This document shows positions 5,732-14,259 of a DNA stretch of 30,399 nucleotides, piece after piece. The DNA lies in assembly GCA_964390695.1 (NCBI GenBank), contig CAYMKI010000022.1:1-30399 (forward strand), read 5' to 3'. Source of the stretch: CAWACC01 sp964390695. Its GTDB lineage: Bacteria > Chlamydiota > Chlamydiia > Chlamydiales > Parachlamydiaceae. The notes beneath the pieces are model-generated. The model did not search any database. It saw only the letters and a program-made list of their open reading frames with translations, and was not told the origin of the DNA. A program made the position numbers and the translations under genes. The number at the start of each line of letters is the position of its first letter. Positions within the stretch are counted from its first letter, which is position 1.

Positions 5732-8608
5732 ATGAACGAATTAAATAACTATCTTAATCAATTTAAGGATATTTTAACCAATCGAGAATTAATTAATGGT
5801 TTTTGTTCTGTTAGTTCAATAGGACATTTTTTAGACTGGGGGCATTCCGAACTCATCAATCAAACCAGCTTGGCGATTATTGATAACATTAAAAATGAAG
5901 CCCTCAAAAATATAGAATTGTGCAAAAAAAACATCAAGGAACTAAAAACAAACCTGCCTGCACACCCAAAAGGCTCGATTAAGTCAGATGATGCAAAAAT
6001 CATCGCAAACCAAATTAAAGCCTTGAAAGCCGCAAAGTATGAGTGTCTGCAGTTGCGCCATTTGGCAGATCAGAGAAAAGAGCTGATTGAAAGTCGCAAT
6101 CGTTTGTACAACACAGCCGATTTACCCACGATTCCGCATTTTTCCCATCAACTTCAAACTGTAGAGCATCGACATCCTGAACTCAAAGGACCTTTGAAAG
6201 GTTTTGTCCGAGTTCTATCCATCTGCATGCAACACCAAAGAGAAGCCCTCAGCAAGGAGGATCTTTTACAAATACAAGACCTACTCCAACTTCTTGAACA
6301 GAACCACGATTTAAAAGGTTGTGAACTTCATGTGGCTGTCAAACACCTACACGAAACCTTGTGTCGGACGCTAGAGCAAAAACAGCAGGGTTTGCAAACA
6401 TTATTTGCTTGGTGCCAAGAGGAGAACATGACCGCTAAGCCATATGAAGATTGGACCGAAAAGCAAAAAATACACTTTATTGTCACCATAGAGCAAGTTT
6501 TTAAAAATCCCTTTCAACCGCTTTTTGAAAAAGAAGAACTTCTGTATAGTTTTGCGATGAAGTGCCAAGATCCCGCCTCTTCACAATTCTGTGAACACAT
6601 TCGAAAGCTGTATTTAATGCCCAACCCTAGCACAAATATATTCTGGAAAAAAATGCCCCCATTAGAAGCTGCATTGCACGAACTATCCAACACACCCGAT
6701 TTGAAAGACCACTTGCTCCTATGCAAACTAGATGGGCTGCGCAATTACATCTCCCAGCACCCTCAAAACCCCAGTATCCAGCATCTTATCGTGGGCGCTG
6801 GACCTGCGGGCTTAATCCGAGCGCTCTACTTCAAACTGCAAAATCAAAATTTTCAAATCATTGAAAAGCGTTCCAACGATAAAACCCCTAGACCCAATAC
6901 ACTCACCTTAGGAAAATGGGAACCCAGAGAGCTAGAAATTCTGTTCTTTTTAGGAGTTATTCCCCTCCTAGAGAGCAAAGCCAGCTTTGGGCATAACAAT
7001 CCAAACTACATGGAAGTCAAAGTAGGCGATCTAGAAGAAGCTCTCGAAAGTGTCCTATGCAAACTAAATGAAAATATAAGTCCAGTACAGTTTGATACCG
7101 AAATTAAACGCGTTACCAAAGAAAACGATCGGGCTGTAGTCCACATGATCAACCGCCATACGCAGGAGAAAACGACCCTCTCCCCCTCCAGCTTGATTAT
7201 AACAGACGGCTTTAAAGGCACCACCAAGGAGCTTATTGGTATATCCCGAATCGATTTGGCCAAGCCCACGCTTGTGGCATTTTCTATTTTTAACCAGGCT
7301 ATCCAAAAACAAGCATCGAAAGACAAGCCCTCAAGCATCCAGTACCGATTTTTAAATGGAATAAAAGGCAGTCTCGTAGTCGCTCGTGTCTTGGGGGAAA
7401 CCCTGCTGCTTAACAAAAATGCCGAACAAGCCTATGCTTCCTCCATGGAAGGAGGCCCTTCGGGTATATCTAGATTACCCGATCAAGATTACCTTTTTAG
7501 GGTCTTAAAACGAGAGGAGCAAAATATTGTTGAAGAGAATTACAAAAATGAAATAACAAAACTAGATCAAAAAATCAAAAGACAAGAAGAAAAAAACACC
7601 TCCAAAACGCTGCAAAAAAAAGAGGATCTCAAAACTTTAAAGAACAAAAAAATGACCGAGCTCAAAAATTACCTTAATCAAAAATCTAAGGATGCGCATG
7701 GGGTGTTGGATTTTCTCCAAAGCGTATACCATCCCGAGGGGCATAAGATGGGTGATGCGCCAAAAGAAATCACAGACAGCGTCCTCGTAGATACCATCAT
7801 CTCGAAAGCCGAACGTTCCTTAGTTCAGATCGGCGGTATGCCTTGTCTAGTACGCGGTGATGCGTGCCATACCACAGATCCTTACACGGGCACTGGATGC
7901 AAGACCGCAATCGAGGAAATTCTTGCGGATCAATATTTGTTCAACATGGGTGACGTATCTGATGCCAATCCATTAGAGTTGTCCATCCTTGATTGGGGTC
8001 AAGATTTTTACCAACAAAGAATGATCGATGCCGCTTTCGATGAGCGAAATAACTACTATGAAGGAACTGAAGCTGAAAGTCGATATATCAACTTAGCCGT
8101 CCGAGATGATATACTGACGCCGTCGGAAGGAGACTTTTTCTTGCGCCTGCTGGCAAAACAAAAAATCCCCATACGAGAATTACCGATCTATGACCCTTCA
8201 GGGTTATTGCATTTAACGCTACCTAAGGAATGCAAAATCATTTATGCTAAAAATCCACGCATTACTTTTTCAGAAGAAGAATCCAGCTTTGCCGAAAAGC
8301 TTCAAGTGCGTCTGGAAAAACTTCTTAGGGAGACCCTGAAAAACACATCCGTAAATTTAGACAATCCGGATTGGAAAATTAACATTGATCTATTGACACC
8401 GCAAGAAAATATCCTGCTACAAAAATACACTCAATATGCTCTAAGAAAGAACATCACAATAGAGCCTACCGAAACCTCATTGGTCGAAAAGATTATTTCT
8501 AAGCTAAGCTCCAAAAATCGCGCAGAAGGATGGGTGCTGCATCTGATACTACAAAATAAGAAGCTCCTGGATAAAATCGCCGCATTGAACGGCATCAGTC
8601 CTACTTAG
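5732..8608 (+). CDS. Large FAD-dependent monooxygenase-like protein, MICAL-like domain behind a helical N-terminus
   Basis: A 958-residue protein. Residues 1 to about 340 are helical, Lys/Glu/Leu-rich and without a recognised domain. At about 350 an FAD-binding Rossmann fold begins: HLIVGAGPAGL (G355-A-G-P-A-G360), then IIEKRSNDKTPRPNTLTLG. Its spacing (EKR…R-N-L-L…LFFLGV) resembles the FAD domain of eukaryotic MICAL actin-oxidising enzymes. IITDGFKGTTKEL and VRGDACHTTDPYTGTG (G709-D710) supply the remaining FAD contacts of the hydroxylase fold. A charged coiled coil (about 594-655) is inserted between them. The last 200 residues are unassigned. There is no signal peptide or membrane segment and no clear ribosome-binding site. 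It could be a host-targeted effector acting on the cytoskeleton or an ordinary flavoprotein hydroxylase. FAD binding is well supported; the MICAL comparison is from memory. Confidence 0.75.
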   Translation: MNELNNYLNQFKDILTNRELINGFCSVSSIGHFLDWGHSELINQTSLAIIDNIKNEALKNIELCKKNIKELKTNLPAHPKGSIKSDDAKIIANQIKALKAAKYECLQLRHLADQRKELIESRNRLYNTADLPTIPHFSHQLQTVEHRHPELKGPLKGFVRVLSICMQHQREALSKEDLLQIQDLLQLLEQNHDLKGCELHVAVKHLHETLCRTLEQKQQGLQTLFAWCQEENMTAKPYEDWTEKQKIHFIVTIEQVFKNPFQPLFEKEELLYSFAMKCQDPASSQFCEHIRKLYLMPNPSTNIFWKKMPPLEAALHELSNTPDLKDHLLLCKLDGLRNYISQHPQNPSIQHLIVGAGPAGLIRALYFKLQNQNFQIIEKRSNDKTPRPNTLTLGKWEPRELEILFFLGVIPLLESKASFGHNNPNYMEVKVGDLEEALESVLCKLNENISPVQFDTEIKRVTKENDRAVVHMINRHTQEKTTLSPSSLIITDGFKGTTKELIGISRIDLAKPTLVAFSIFNQAIQKQASKDKPSSIQYRFLNGIKGSLVVARVLGETLLLNKNAEQAYASSMEGGPSGISRLPDQDYLFRVLKREEQNIVEENYKNEITKLDQKIKRQEEKNTSKTLQKKEDLKTLKNKKMTELKNYLNQKSKDAHGVLDFLQSVYHPEGHKMGDAPKEITDSVLVDTIISKAERSLVQIGGMPCLVRGDACHTTDPYTGTGCKTAIEEILADQYLFNMGDVSDANPLELSILDWGQDFYQQRMIDAAFDERNNYYEGTEAESRYINLAVRDDILTPSEGDFFLRLLAKQKIPIRELPIYDPSGLLHLTLPKECKIIYAKNPRITFSEEESSFAEKLQVRLEKLLRETLKNTSVNLDNPDWKINIDLLTPQENILLQKYTQYALRKNITIEPTETSLVEKIISKLSSKNRAEGWVLHLILQNKKLLDKIAALNGISPT

Positions 8609-8624
8609 GTCTTTTCCTCTCTTT

Positions 8625-10070
8625 TTATTTTCCTTGGGCCCAAAGAAATTGGCTGTAGGCTGCCCGATATTGCCATTTGGCCGTGATATAAGTAGCTTGA
8701 CTGAAGGCATATGCTGTTTCGGCGTCTAAAAGGTCGGTCAGAATACTGGCGCCGACCTTATATCTTTCCTGCAACAATCTCAAGCTTTCCTGCGCATCTT
8801 TAAGCTGGTCTGCGGCTGACTGTATAGATTCATAAGCCTCCAGAAGCAAGGAATACGCATCCCATACATTCTGCTGCACCTCTAGGACCCCCCGATCATA
8901 TTCTGCGCAAGCTTGGCGCCATTCAGCTTCCACTTTGCGCACGTGATGCCTAGTTTCATATCCTTCGAAAAGCGGCACCTCCAAAGCAACACCTATCGAC
9001 CAGTCAGGGTCTTGAGGAAAAAAATCGGCATCCATCCTGCCATAGTAACCTTGAGCCAAGACCTTAGGCCCTCGTGCAGCTTGTGCCTGTTTTCTTTGAT
9101 AGCATAAAGCTTCTATGCGATGGCGTGCAGCTTGGATTTCCGGTCGGCATTTTTCGGCATTGAAGATGGCCATCTCCAGCTCTGATTCGTTGGGTAAATT
9201 AAATTCATCGCGTTCTGCATGCACATGATACCGTGTTTGAGGAGGCAATCCCATTGCGGCGTTTAAATTTCCCTGGCATATGCGAAGATGGCTTTCGGCT
9301 TTAACTTTATCTTGTTTAGCTGTGGAGCGGTTCACCTTAGCGCGTAAGGTATCTGAGAAGGGTACAGATCCAGCCTTGTATCTATCCAAGGCTAATTGGA
9401 CATGTTCTTCCGCTCTCTGCAAGGTTTTTTTAGCAACATCGAGGAGCTCTACATCTGCAAGCAGGGCATAGAAAGACAAGGCCACATTAAGAGAAATATC
9501 TTGCTGTACCCTAGCTTCTTCTTGCACGGCTTCGCCTAGCAGACATTTAGCTTTCAACAAGGTAGCTTTGCGCAATCCAAAGTCATATAACGTGTATCGC
9601 GAATTGAGATGCAGTTGCCAATCATTGAAAGGACCTAATATGGAAGGCACTTTTATCGTTACATTAGGGATAGGCGAAGGCACGGGAGGAAAGAATAGAT
9701 GCGTCTGAAAGCGGTTATAGCTGGCGGTAAAACGAAGGTCCGGATAATACGGAGCTTTGGCCATGCCCACGTTTTCCTGAGCGGCGATTACGCCTTCTTC
9801 CGCGGCTTTTGCCAAAGGATTTTGATCCAAAGCGATATCTATGCACTGCTTTAAGTTTAACAAGGGGGCTGCAATTCCCGCTAAATTCTCTTTTACCCAG
9901 GGGAGCGTTGCCCCTTCGGGGCTGCCTTCCCTTGGGCTCCCCTCTTTTGCACCATTCTGAGGCTCCTGTATTTTTTCAGCGGGAATTGCTGACATAGGCG
10001 TTGTTTCGGCTGTCAGCACACCGAAAATGCAAGCAAAAAAAAGGCAAAACATTTTTATTATCTTTCTCAT
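8625..10070 (-). CDS. TolC-family outer-membrane efflux channel
   Basis: A 481-residue outer-membrane efflux protein, last gene of the export operon. The N-terminus from the ATG at 10070 (MRKIIKMFCLFFACIFGVLTA) is a good Sec signal peptide. The first codon of the open frame (10085) is a TTG and would add five residues before it, so I prefer the ATG; neither has a clear ribosome-binding site. The mature protein shows two TolC-type repeats: LNLKQCIDIALDQNPLAKAA opens the first, with YPDLRFTASYNR in the strand region; the second opens around MAIFNAEKCRPEIQAARHRI, with PDWSIGVALEVPLFEG and RYKVGASILTDLLDAETAY. Length is normal. An Ala/Pro/Gly-rich linker follows the signal. It would form the outer-membrane exit duct for the HlyD/ABC complex encoded upstream. 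Confidence 0.9.
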   Translation of the reverse strand: MRKIIKMFCLFFACIFGVLTAETTPMSAIPAEKIQEPQNGAKEGSPREGSPEGATLPWVKENLAGIAAPLLNLKQCIDIALDQNPLAKAAEEGVIAAQENVGMAKAPYYPDLRFTASYNRFQTHLFFPPVPSPIPNVTIKVPSILGPFNDWQLHLNSRYTLYDFGLRKATLLKAKCLLGEAVQEEARVQQDISLNVALSFYALLADVELLDVAKKTLQRAEEHVQLALDRYKAGSVPFSDTLRAKVNRSTAKQDKVKAESHLRICQGNLNAAMGLPPQTRYHVHAERDEFNLPNESELEMAIFNAEKCRPEIQAARHRIEALCYQRKQAQAARGPKVLAQGYYGRMDADFFPQDPDWSIGVALEVPLFEGYETRHHVRKVEAEWRQACAEYDRGVLEVQQNVWDAYSLLLEAYESIQSAADQLKDAQESLRLLQERYKVGASILTDLLDAETAYAFSQATYITAKWQYRAAYSQFLWAQGK

Positions 10071-10089
10071 GTTTAATCTACACAAATCT

Positions 10090-11220
10090 TCAACTCATAG
10101 TTTTCTTAAATAATCGGGAAGCTTGCCATAGCGTAAACACTCCCATTAGCGCTAAAGCTAACATGTACGGCCAAAGGATTTCCAGTCCTATTCCTTTTAA
10201 AAACACCCCGCGTATAATCAACACAAAATACTTCAAGGGATTGAGATAGGTCAGCCACTGGATATATTCCGGCATATTGTTTACCGGGAAAAGGAATCCC
10301 GATAATAATACGGCGGGAAAATAAAACAAAAAGGCGCACATCATAGCCTGCTGTTGGGTTTGACTGATCGCTGAAATGAATAAACCCACTCCCAAAGTTG
10401 TTAGCAAATACAATCCCGCAGCCAAGAACAAAAGCAGGAGGTTGCCCCGTACAGGCACTTCAAACCACAATGTCCCTACCATCAGAATTATGCACACATC
10501 TATAAATCCCACTATGATAAACGGCAGCATTTTACCTATAATAAACTCCATTTTTTTTATAGGAGTCACGATTATTTGTTCCATCGTGCCGATTTCCTTT
10601 TCCCTGACTATAGCCATGCTTGTAAGGGTCAAAGTCACCAACGTCACTAAAGTTGCAATGACCCCCGGGACATAATAATTTTTACTTTGCAGGTTGTCAT
10701 TAAACCAGGCTCGACTTTCTAGAGTCACGTGAAAATTATGTTTATTTTTGGTGGTTATTCTGGATACCGGGACCACCAAATATTTATTGACTAGCTGAGT
10801 GGTGATCCTGTGGATGTAGTTTTCTACGATACTGGCGGTATTGGAATCCACCCCATCCAATATTGCCTGCACATGTGCCTGTTCACCTGCCCGAATTTTG
10901 CTTTCAAATCCATAATCGATGCGAAACACGCATATTGCCAAGCCGTTATCTAGCACTTGGTTTATTTCTTTATCATCTTGTAGCCTAGCTACAATATGGA
11001 AGTAGCCGGATTTTACAAAAGCATCGATAAATTTTCTGCTGGCAATAGTGTTATCCAGATCATACACTGCTGTAGCCACATGTTTAACATCCATAGTCAC
11101 AGCATACCCAAACAAGAGCGTTTGAATGATAGGCACCAAAAAAATCATAGCCCTCATTTTGGGGTCGCGAAATATTTGGATAAACTCTTTGAAGAGCATG
11201 TGTTTTATTCTATCAAACAT
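10090..11220 (-). CDS. ybhR: ABC-2 type export permease, YbhR-like
   Basis: A 376-residue inner-membrane permease. It has one N-terminal helix (about 25-45, MIFLVPIIQTLLFGYAV), a large periplasmic domain (about 46-180, with ILDGVDSNTASIVENYI), and five C-terminal helices including VTLTLTSMAIVREKEIGTME, the conserved ABC-2 (LolE/YhhJ-like) coupling segment, and AVLLSGFLFPVNNMPEYIQWL. The start MFDRIKHMLFKEFIQIFRDP closely resembles E. coli YbhR as I remember it. It is paralogous to the preceding permease, with which it probably forms a heterodimer. The ATG at 11220 follows the upstream stop after 4 bases, and TolC follows after a short gap. The substrate is unknown; YbhFSR-type pumps export drugs, dyes or cations. 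Confidence 0.88.
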   Translation of the reverse strand: MFDRIKHMLFKEFIQIFRDPKMRAMIFLVPIIQTLLFGYAVTMDVKHVATAVYDLDNTIASRKFIDAFVKSGYFHIVARLQDDKEINQVLDNGLAICVFRIDYGFESKIRAGEQAHVQAILDGVDSNTASIVENYIHRITTQLVNKYLVVPVSRITTKNKHNFHVTLESRAWFNDNLQSKNYYVPGVIATLVTLVTLTLTSMAIVREKEIGTMEQIIVTPIKKMEFIIGKMLPFIIVGFIDVCIILMVGTLWFEVPVRGNLLLLFLAAGLYLLTTLGVGLFISAISQTQQQAMMCAFLFYFPAVLLSGFLFPVNNMPEYIQWLTYLNPLKYFVLIIRGVFLKGIGLEILWPYMLALALMGVFTLWQASRLFKKTMS

Positions 11221-11224
11221 CAGC

Positions 11225-12358
11225 TTAGCTCATTTTTTTCTTAAACAACACCCTTGCGGCAAGTAGCATGGAAAGTGCAAAGACAACCAGCAGCAAGGTT
11301 TCCATCCATAAAGCACTTAAGCCTACCCCTTTTAAGTATATGCTCCTCAACGCTGCAATAAAATATCGTGCCGGCACTATATACGAAATATGCTGCACGG
11401 CATAAGGCATGTTGGCAATAGCATTCATAAAACCCGATAGCAAGAATGAAGGTAAAAAGGTAAATATCATGGCCATTTGTGTAGATACTAGTTGCGATTT
11501 GGAGATGATGCTGATGACCATGCCTAACAGTAAAGATCCTATCAAAAAAATGATCGACAAGACCAAAAGCAATATCAAACTACCTCTAAGCGGCACATGA
11601 AAGAGGAATTGGCCCATGAGCACAATGAATATGACATCGACAATTCCGATAACAAAGTAAGGCAGCAGCTTGCCAACCATTAATTCCGAAGTTGTTACCG
11701 GGGTAGAAATCAGTTGTTCCATGGTCCCTTTTTCCCATTCCCTAGAGATGGTCAAAGAGGTCAGCAAGGCAGAAATCACCATCATTATGACGCCTATTAA
11801 TCCGGGTATGATGTTATTTCGGGATTGTTTATCGGGGTTGTACCAGATGCGCGTGCGTACTCCTGTGGGATCATTAGGAGGCTCGATGCCTTTTGTCAAC
11901 ATTATTTTTGTGCGGATTTTTTCAGAGTATCTTGTCATGATAGAGTCTGCATACCCCATGGCAAGCATAGCCGTATTGGAGTCGCTGCCATCGAATATCA
12001 TTTGGAGCGATGGGGAGCGATTTAATTTAAGTTTGTGAGCATAATCCAAAGGGATGACCAAGCCTGCTAAGACGCTGCCGTTGTCTATAGCGTATTCGAG
12101 ATCTTGGTAATTGCGCGCGTATTGCTTTGCTGAGAAATATTTAGACCCTGTAAATGACGAGATGACATCGCGGCTTTCAGGCGTTTTGCTTTGATCCCAG
12201 ATAATCAAAGGCACTTTATCCACATCCAAGGTCAAGGCATAGCCAAATAGCGCTAATAGAAATAAAGGGACAGAGATGGCCAAGAGCAGGCTGCGCCAGT
12301 CGCGAATCACGTGAATGCACTCTTTGCGGGCTATAGCTACAATGCGTTGCAATTTCAT
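11225..12358 (-). CDS. ybhS: ABC-2 type export permease, YbhS-like
   Basis: A 377-residue permease of the same ABC-2 family: helix at about 24-45 (LLLAISVPLFLLALFGYAL), periplasmic domain containing QMIFDGSDSNTAMLAMGY and RIWYNPDKQSRNNIIPGLIG, then five helices with SLTISREWEKGTMEQL and PSFLLSGFMNAIANMPY. The order and motifs match E. coli YbhS, which precedes YbhR. The ATG at 12358 overlaps the stop of the second ATPase by 4 bases (ATGA), indicating translational coupling. Together with the YbhR-like protein it would form the membrane channel energised by the two ATPases. Gene identity by order and motif is good; orthology in function is inferred. Confidence 0.88.
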   Translation of the reverse strand: MKLQRIVAIARKECIHVIRDWRSLLLAISVPLFLLALFGYALTLDVDKVPLIIWDQSKTPESRDVISSFTGSKYFSAKQYARNYQDLEYAIDNGSVLAGLVIPLDYAHKLKLNRSPSLQMIFDGSDSNTAMLAMGYADSIMTRYSEKIRTKIMLTKGIEPPNDPTGVRTRIWYNPDKQSRNNIIPGLIGVIMMVISALLTSLTISREWEKGTMEQLISTPVTTSELMVGKLLPYFVIGIVDVIFIVLMGQFLFHVPLRGSLILLLVLSIIFLIGSLLLGMVISIISKSQLVSTQMAMIFTFLPSFLLSGFMNAIANMPYAVQHISYIVPARYFIAALRSIYLKGVGLSALWMETLLLVVFALSMLLAARVLFKKKMS

Positions 12359-13320
12359 AGTGTACTTTGCGTGTCCTTTCTGTCATGAGCATCGATGAGA
12401 GACACAAAAACATCTTCCATCGAAGGAGAGATCAACTGCAAACTATGGATTTTTATTCCATACTGTCCAAGTGTGGCGTGTACGATTTGATCTGCCACTT
12501 GAATGTCGTCTGTTACAAGGTGAAGGCTTTTTCCATAGAGACCTACTTCTTTGATCTTACCGGAATGGTAAAGAGGAGCCATCATTTCTTTAGGTTGCTC
12601 ACACACCAGCTCTAAAACCTTGTCCTGCATCAACTCAGTTTTGACAAATTCAGGACTCCCCTGTGCGATCAACTTACCTTTATACACCATAGCAATATGA
12701 TTGAAATATTCTGCTTCCTCCACATAATGGGTGGTAACGATTACTGTCATTCCCTGGGCGATAAGATGGTATATCAATTGCCAAAAATTCCTTCTACTGA
12801 TAGGGTCAACACCTGCGGTGGGCTCATCTAAAAAAATTATGGAAGGCTTATGCAAAATGGCGCATCCAAGAGCAAGGCGCTGCTTCCAACCCGTCGGCAA
12901 AATGCTTGTGCGGTAATGCAAATAATCCTTCAGTTGGATCATTTCTATCACTTCTTGTTTTCTAGAGGCCTTTTTATCCTTGGGCACACGGTAAATGCCA
13001 CTGAAAAAATCTATGTTCTCTTCGACAGTCAAGTCTTCATATAATGAGAATTTTTGACTCATATACCCGATCTGAGATTTAATCAGCTCGGATTGGGTGG
13101 CAATACTGCAGCCTGCCACATGACCTTCCCCTGAGGTTGGAGACAATATACCGCACAACATGCGCATGGTCGTAGACTTTCCCGCGCCATTAGGCCCTAA
13201 AAGACCGAAGACAGTTCCTTTTTCAACTTCGAAACTGATCTTGTCCACAGCCACAAAGGACTCGAACTTTTTAAACAGATTTTTCACACTTACAGCTTTT
13301 GAGCAGTTATTGTGATCCAT
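12355..13320 (-). CDS. ABC transporter ATPase, second (YbhF NBD2-like)
   Basis: A 321-residue cytoplasmic ATPase. Walker A is GPNGAGKST (42-50), Walker B IIFLDEPTAGVDP (161-173), and the H-loop TTHYVEEAE is intact (H198). The signature motif is degenerate: LPTGWKQ (141-147) instead of LSGGQ. This is the pattern of the C-terminal half of E. coli YbhF. The C-terminal about 90 residues form the regulatory extension typical of drug/export ATPases, ending SLEDVF-like (PSMEDVFVSLID). The open frame starts at a TTG (13323), but the ATG at 13320 overlaps the upstream stop by one base (TGATG) and has GAGGG 9 bases upstream, so I use it. It partners the ATPase upstream and the permeases downstream. Confidence 0.9.
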   Translation of the reverse strand: MDHNNCSKAVSVKNLFKKFESFVAVDKISFEVEKGTVFGLLGPNGAGKSTTMRMLCGILSPTSGEGHVAGCSIATQSELIKSQIGYMSQKFSLYEDLTVEENIDFFSGIYRVPKDKKASRKQEVIEMIQLKDYLHYRTSILPTGWKQRLALGCAILHKPSIIFLDEPTAGVDPISRRNFWQLIYHLIAQGMTVIVTTHYVEEAEYFNHIAMVYKGKLIAQGSPEFVKTELMQDKVLELVCEQPKEMMAPLYHSGKIKEVGLYGKSLHLVTDDIQVADQIVHATLGQYGIKIHSLQLISPSMEDVFVSLIDAHDRKDTQSTL

Positions 13321-14249
13321 CAATTTATTCCCTCGAAATGCTGGGCCAAAGCCATAAAAACATCCTCTAGGCTGGGTTCGATCGATGCTGTTACATAATG
13401 ACCTAACCTATGCTCGTAGACCATCCTAGAGATAACCTCTGAGGCTTTTACAGGATTGGTGACACAAAGATGAATTCTATTACCGCATTGCCTGACATGT
13501 AGATGGCCAAACTCTGCTTGCAGCAATGGGTAAAGGATAGGAGCTTTATCGGATTTAATTTCTAAAAAACAGTTTGAATTAGAATGTCTTAAATCTTCGG
13601 GTGCACCCTGGGCGATCATTCGGCCTTTATACATAAATCCTAACTGACTGCATCTCTCGGCCTCATTCATATCTGAAGTAGCCAAGACTATAGTCATTTT
13701 TTGGCCGACCAACTGATAGAGTATACGCCAGAGTTCGCGCCTAGACACAGGGTCTACGCCATAAGTCGGCTCATCCAAGAACAATACTTGGGGTTGGTGA
13801 ATCAGAGCGCAGGCCAAGCCTAACTTTTGCTTCATACCCCCTGAAAGGTTACCTGCCAGCCTTTTTTGAAAAGCTTCCAAATTGCTCATTTGCAGGAGCT
13901 CGTGTATCTTGTTTTTTCTATTTTTTTTCGGAATACAGTAGATGTCAGCAAAGAACTCTATGTTTTCCAATACCGTTAAGTCCGGATACAAACCGCATTT
14001 TTGGCTGAGATAACCTATCTTGGCTTTGATTGCTTCGGCCTGTTTTAAGGCTGAGAGCCCCAGGACAGATAACTCTCCAGAACAAGGCTCAACAATAGTG
14101 GTCAGCATCCTCAAAAGCGTGGTTTTACCCGCGCCATCCGGACCTACCAAACCAAAAATTTCCCCTTCTGAAATAGTAACATTGACCTGATCCACCGCTA
14201 GGCAGTTTTCAAATTTTTTTGTCAGATGCTGGGTAACGACTACCTGCAT
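13320..14249 (-). CDS. ABC transporter ATPase, first (YbhF NBD1-like)
   Basis: A 309-residue ATPase. Walker A is GPDGAGKTT (36-44, with the Asp typical of YbhF NBD1), signature LSGGM (135-139) is canonical, and Walker B is VLFLDEPTYGVDP (155-167). The H-loop is degenerate: ATSDMNEAE, with S192 where histidine is expected. A C-terminal extension ends PSLEDVFMALA. The open frame has an ATG at 14258 that directly abuts its only AGG; the ATG at 14249 has AGGA 8 bases upstream, so I favour it (the difference is three residues). It begins immediately after the HlyD-like gene. In most relatives this domain and the next are fused in one protein of about 580 residues; here they are separate genes. Confidence 0.9.
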   Translation of the reverse strand: MQVVVTQHLTKKFENCLAVDQVNVTISEGEIFGLVGPDGAGKTTLLRMLTTIVEPCSGELSVLGLSALKQAEAIKAKIGYLSQKCGLYPDLTVLENIEFFADIYCIPKKNRKNKIHELLQMSNLEAFQKRLAGNLSGGMKQKLGLACALIHQPQVLFLDEPTYGVDPVSRRELWRILYQLVGQKMTIVLATSDMNEAERCSQLGFMYKGRMIAQGAPEDLRHSNSNCFLEIKSDKAPILYPLLQAEFGHLHVRQCGNRIHLCVTNPVKASEVISRMVYEHRLGHYVTASIEPSLEDVFMALAQHFEGIN

Positions 14250-14259
14250 ATCACACATC

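Noticed and set aside
7006..7416. 136-codon minus-strand open frame
   Set aside because: Lies wholly inside the flavoprotein gene, antisense to its FAD domain; no family motif.
8626..8660. GGGCCC-centred palindrome at the end of the TolC gene as a shared terminator
   Set aside because: It lies inside the coding sequence before the stop, has short arms (CTTGGGCCCAAAG), and no T tract follows in the right place on the minus strand.
11670..12038. 122-codon plus-strand open frame
   Set aside because: Antisense shadow of the YbhS-like permease, which has clear motifs and operon position.
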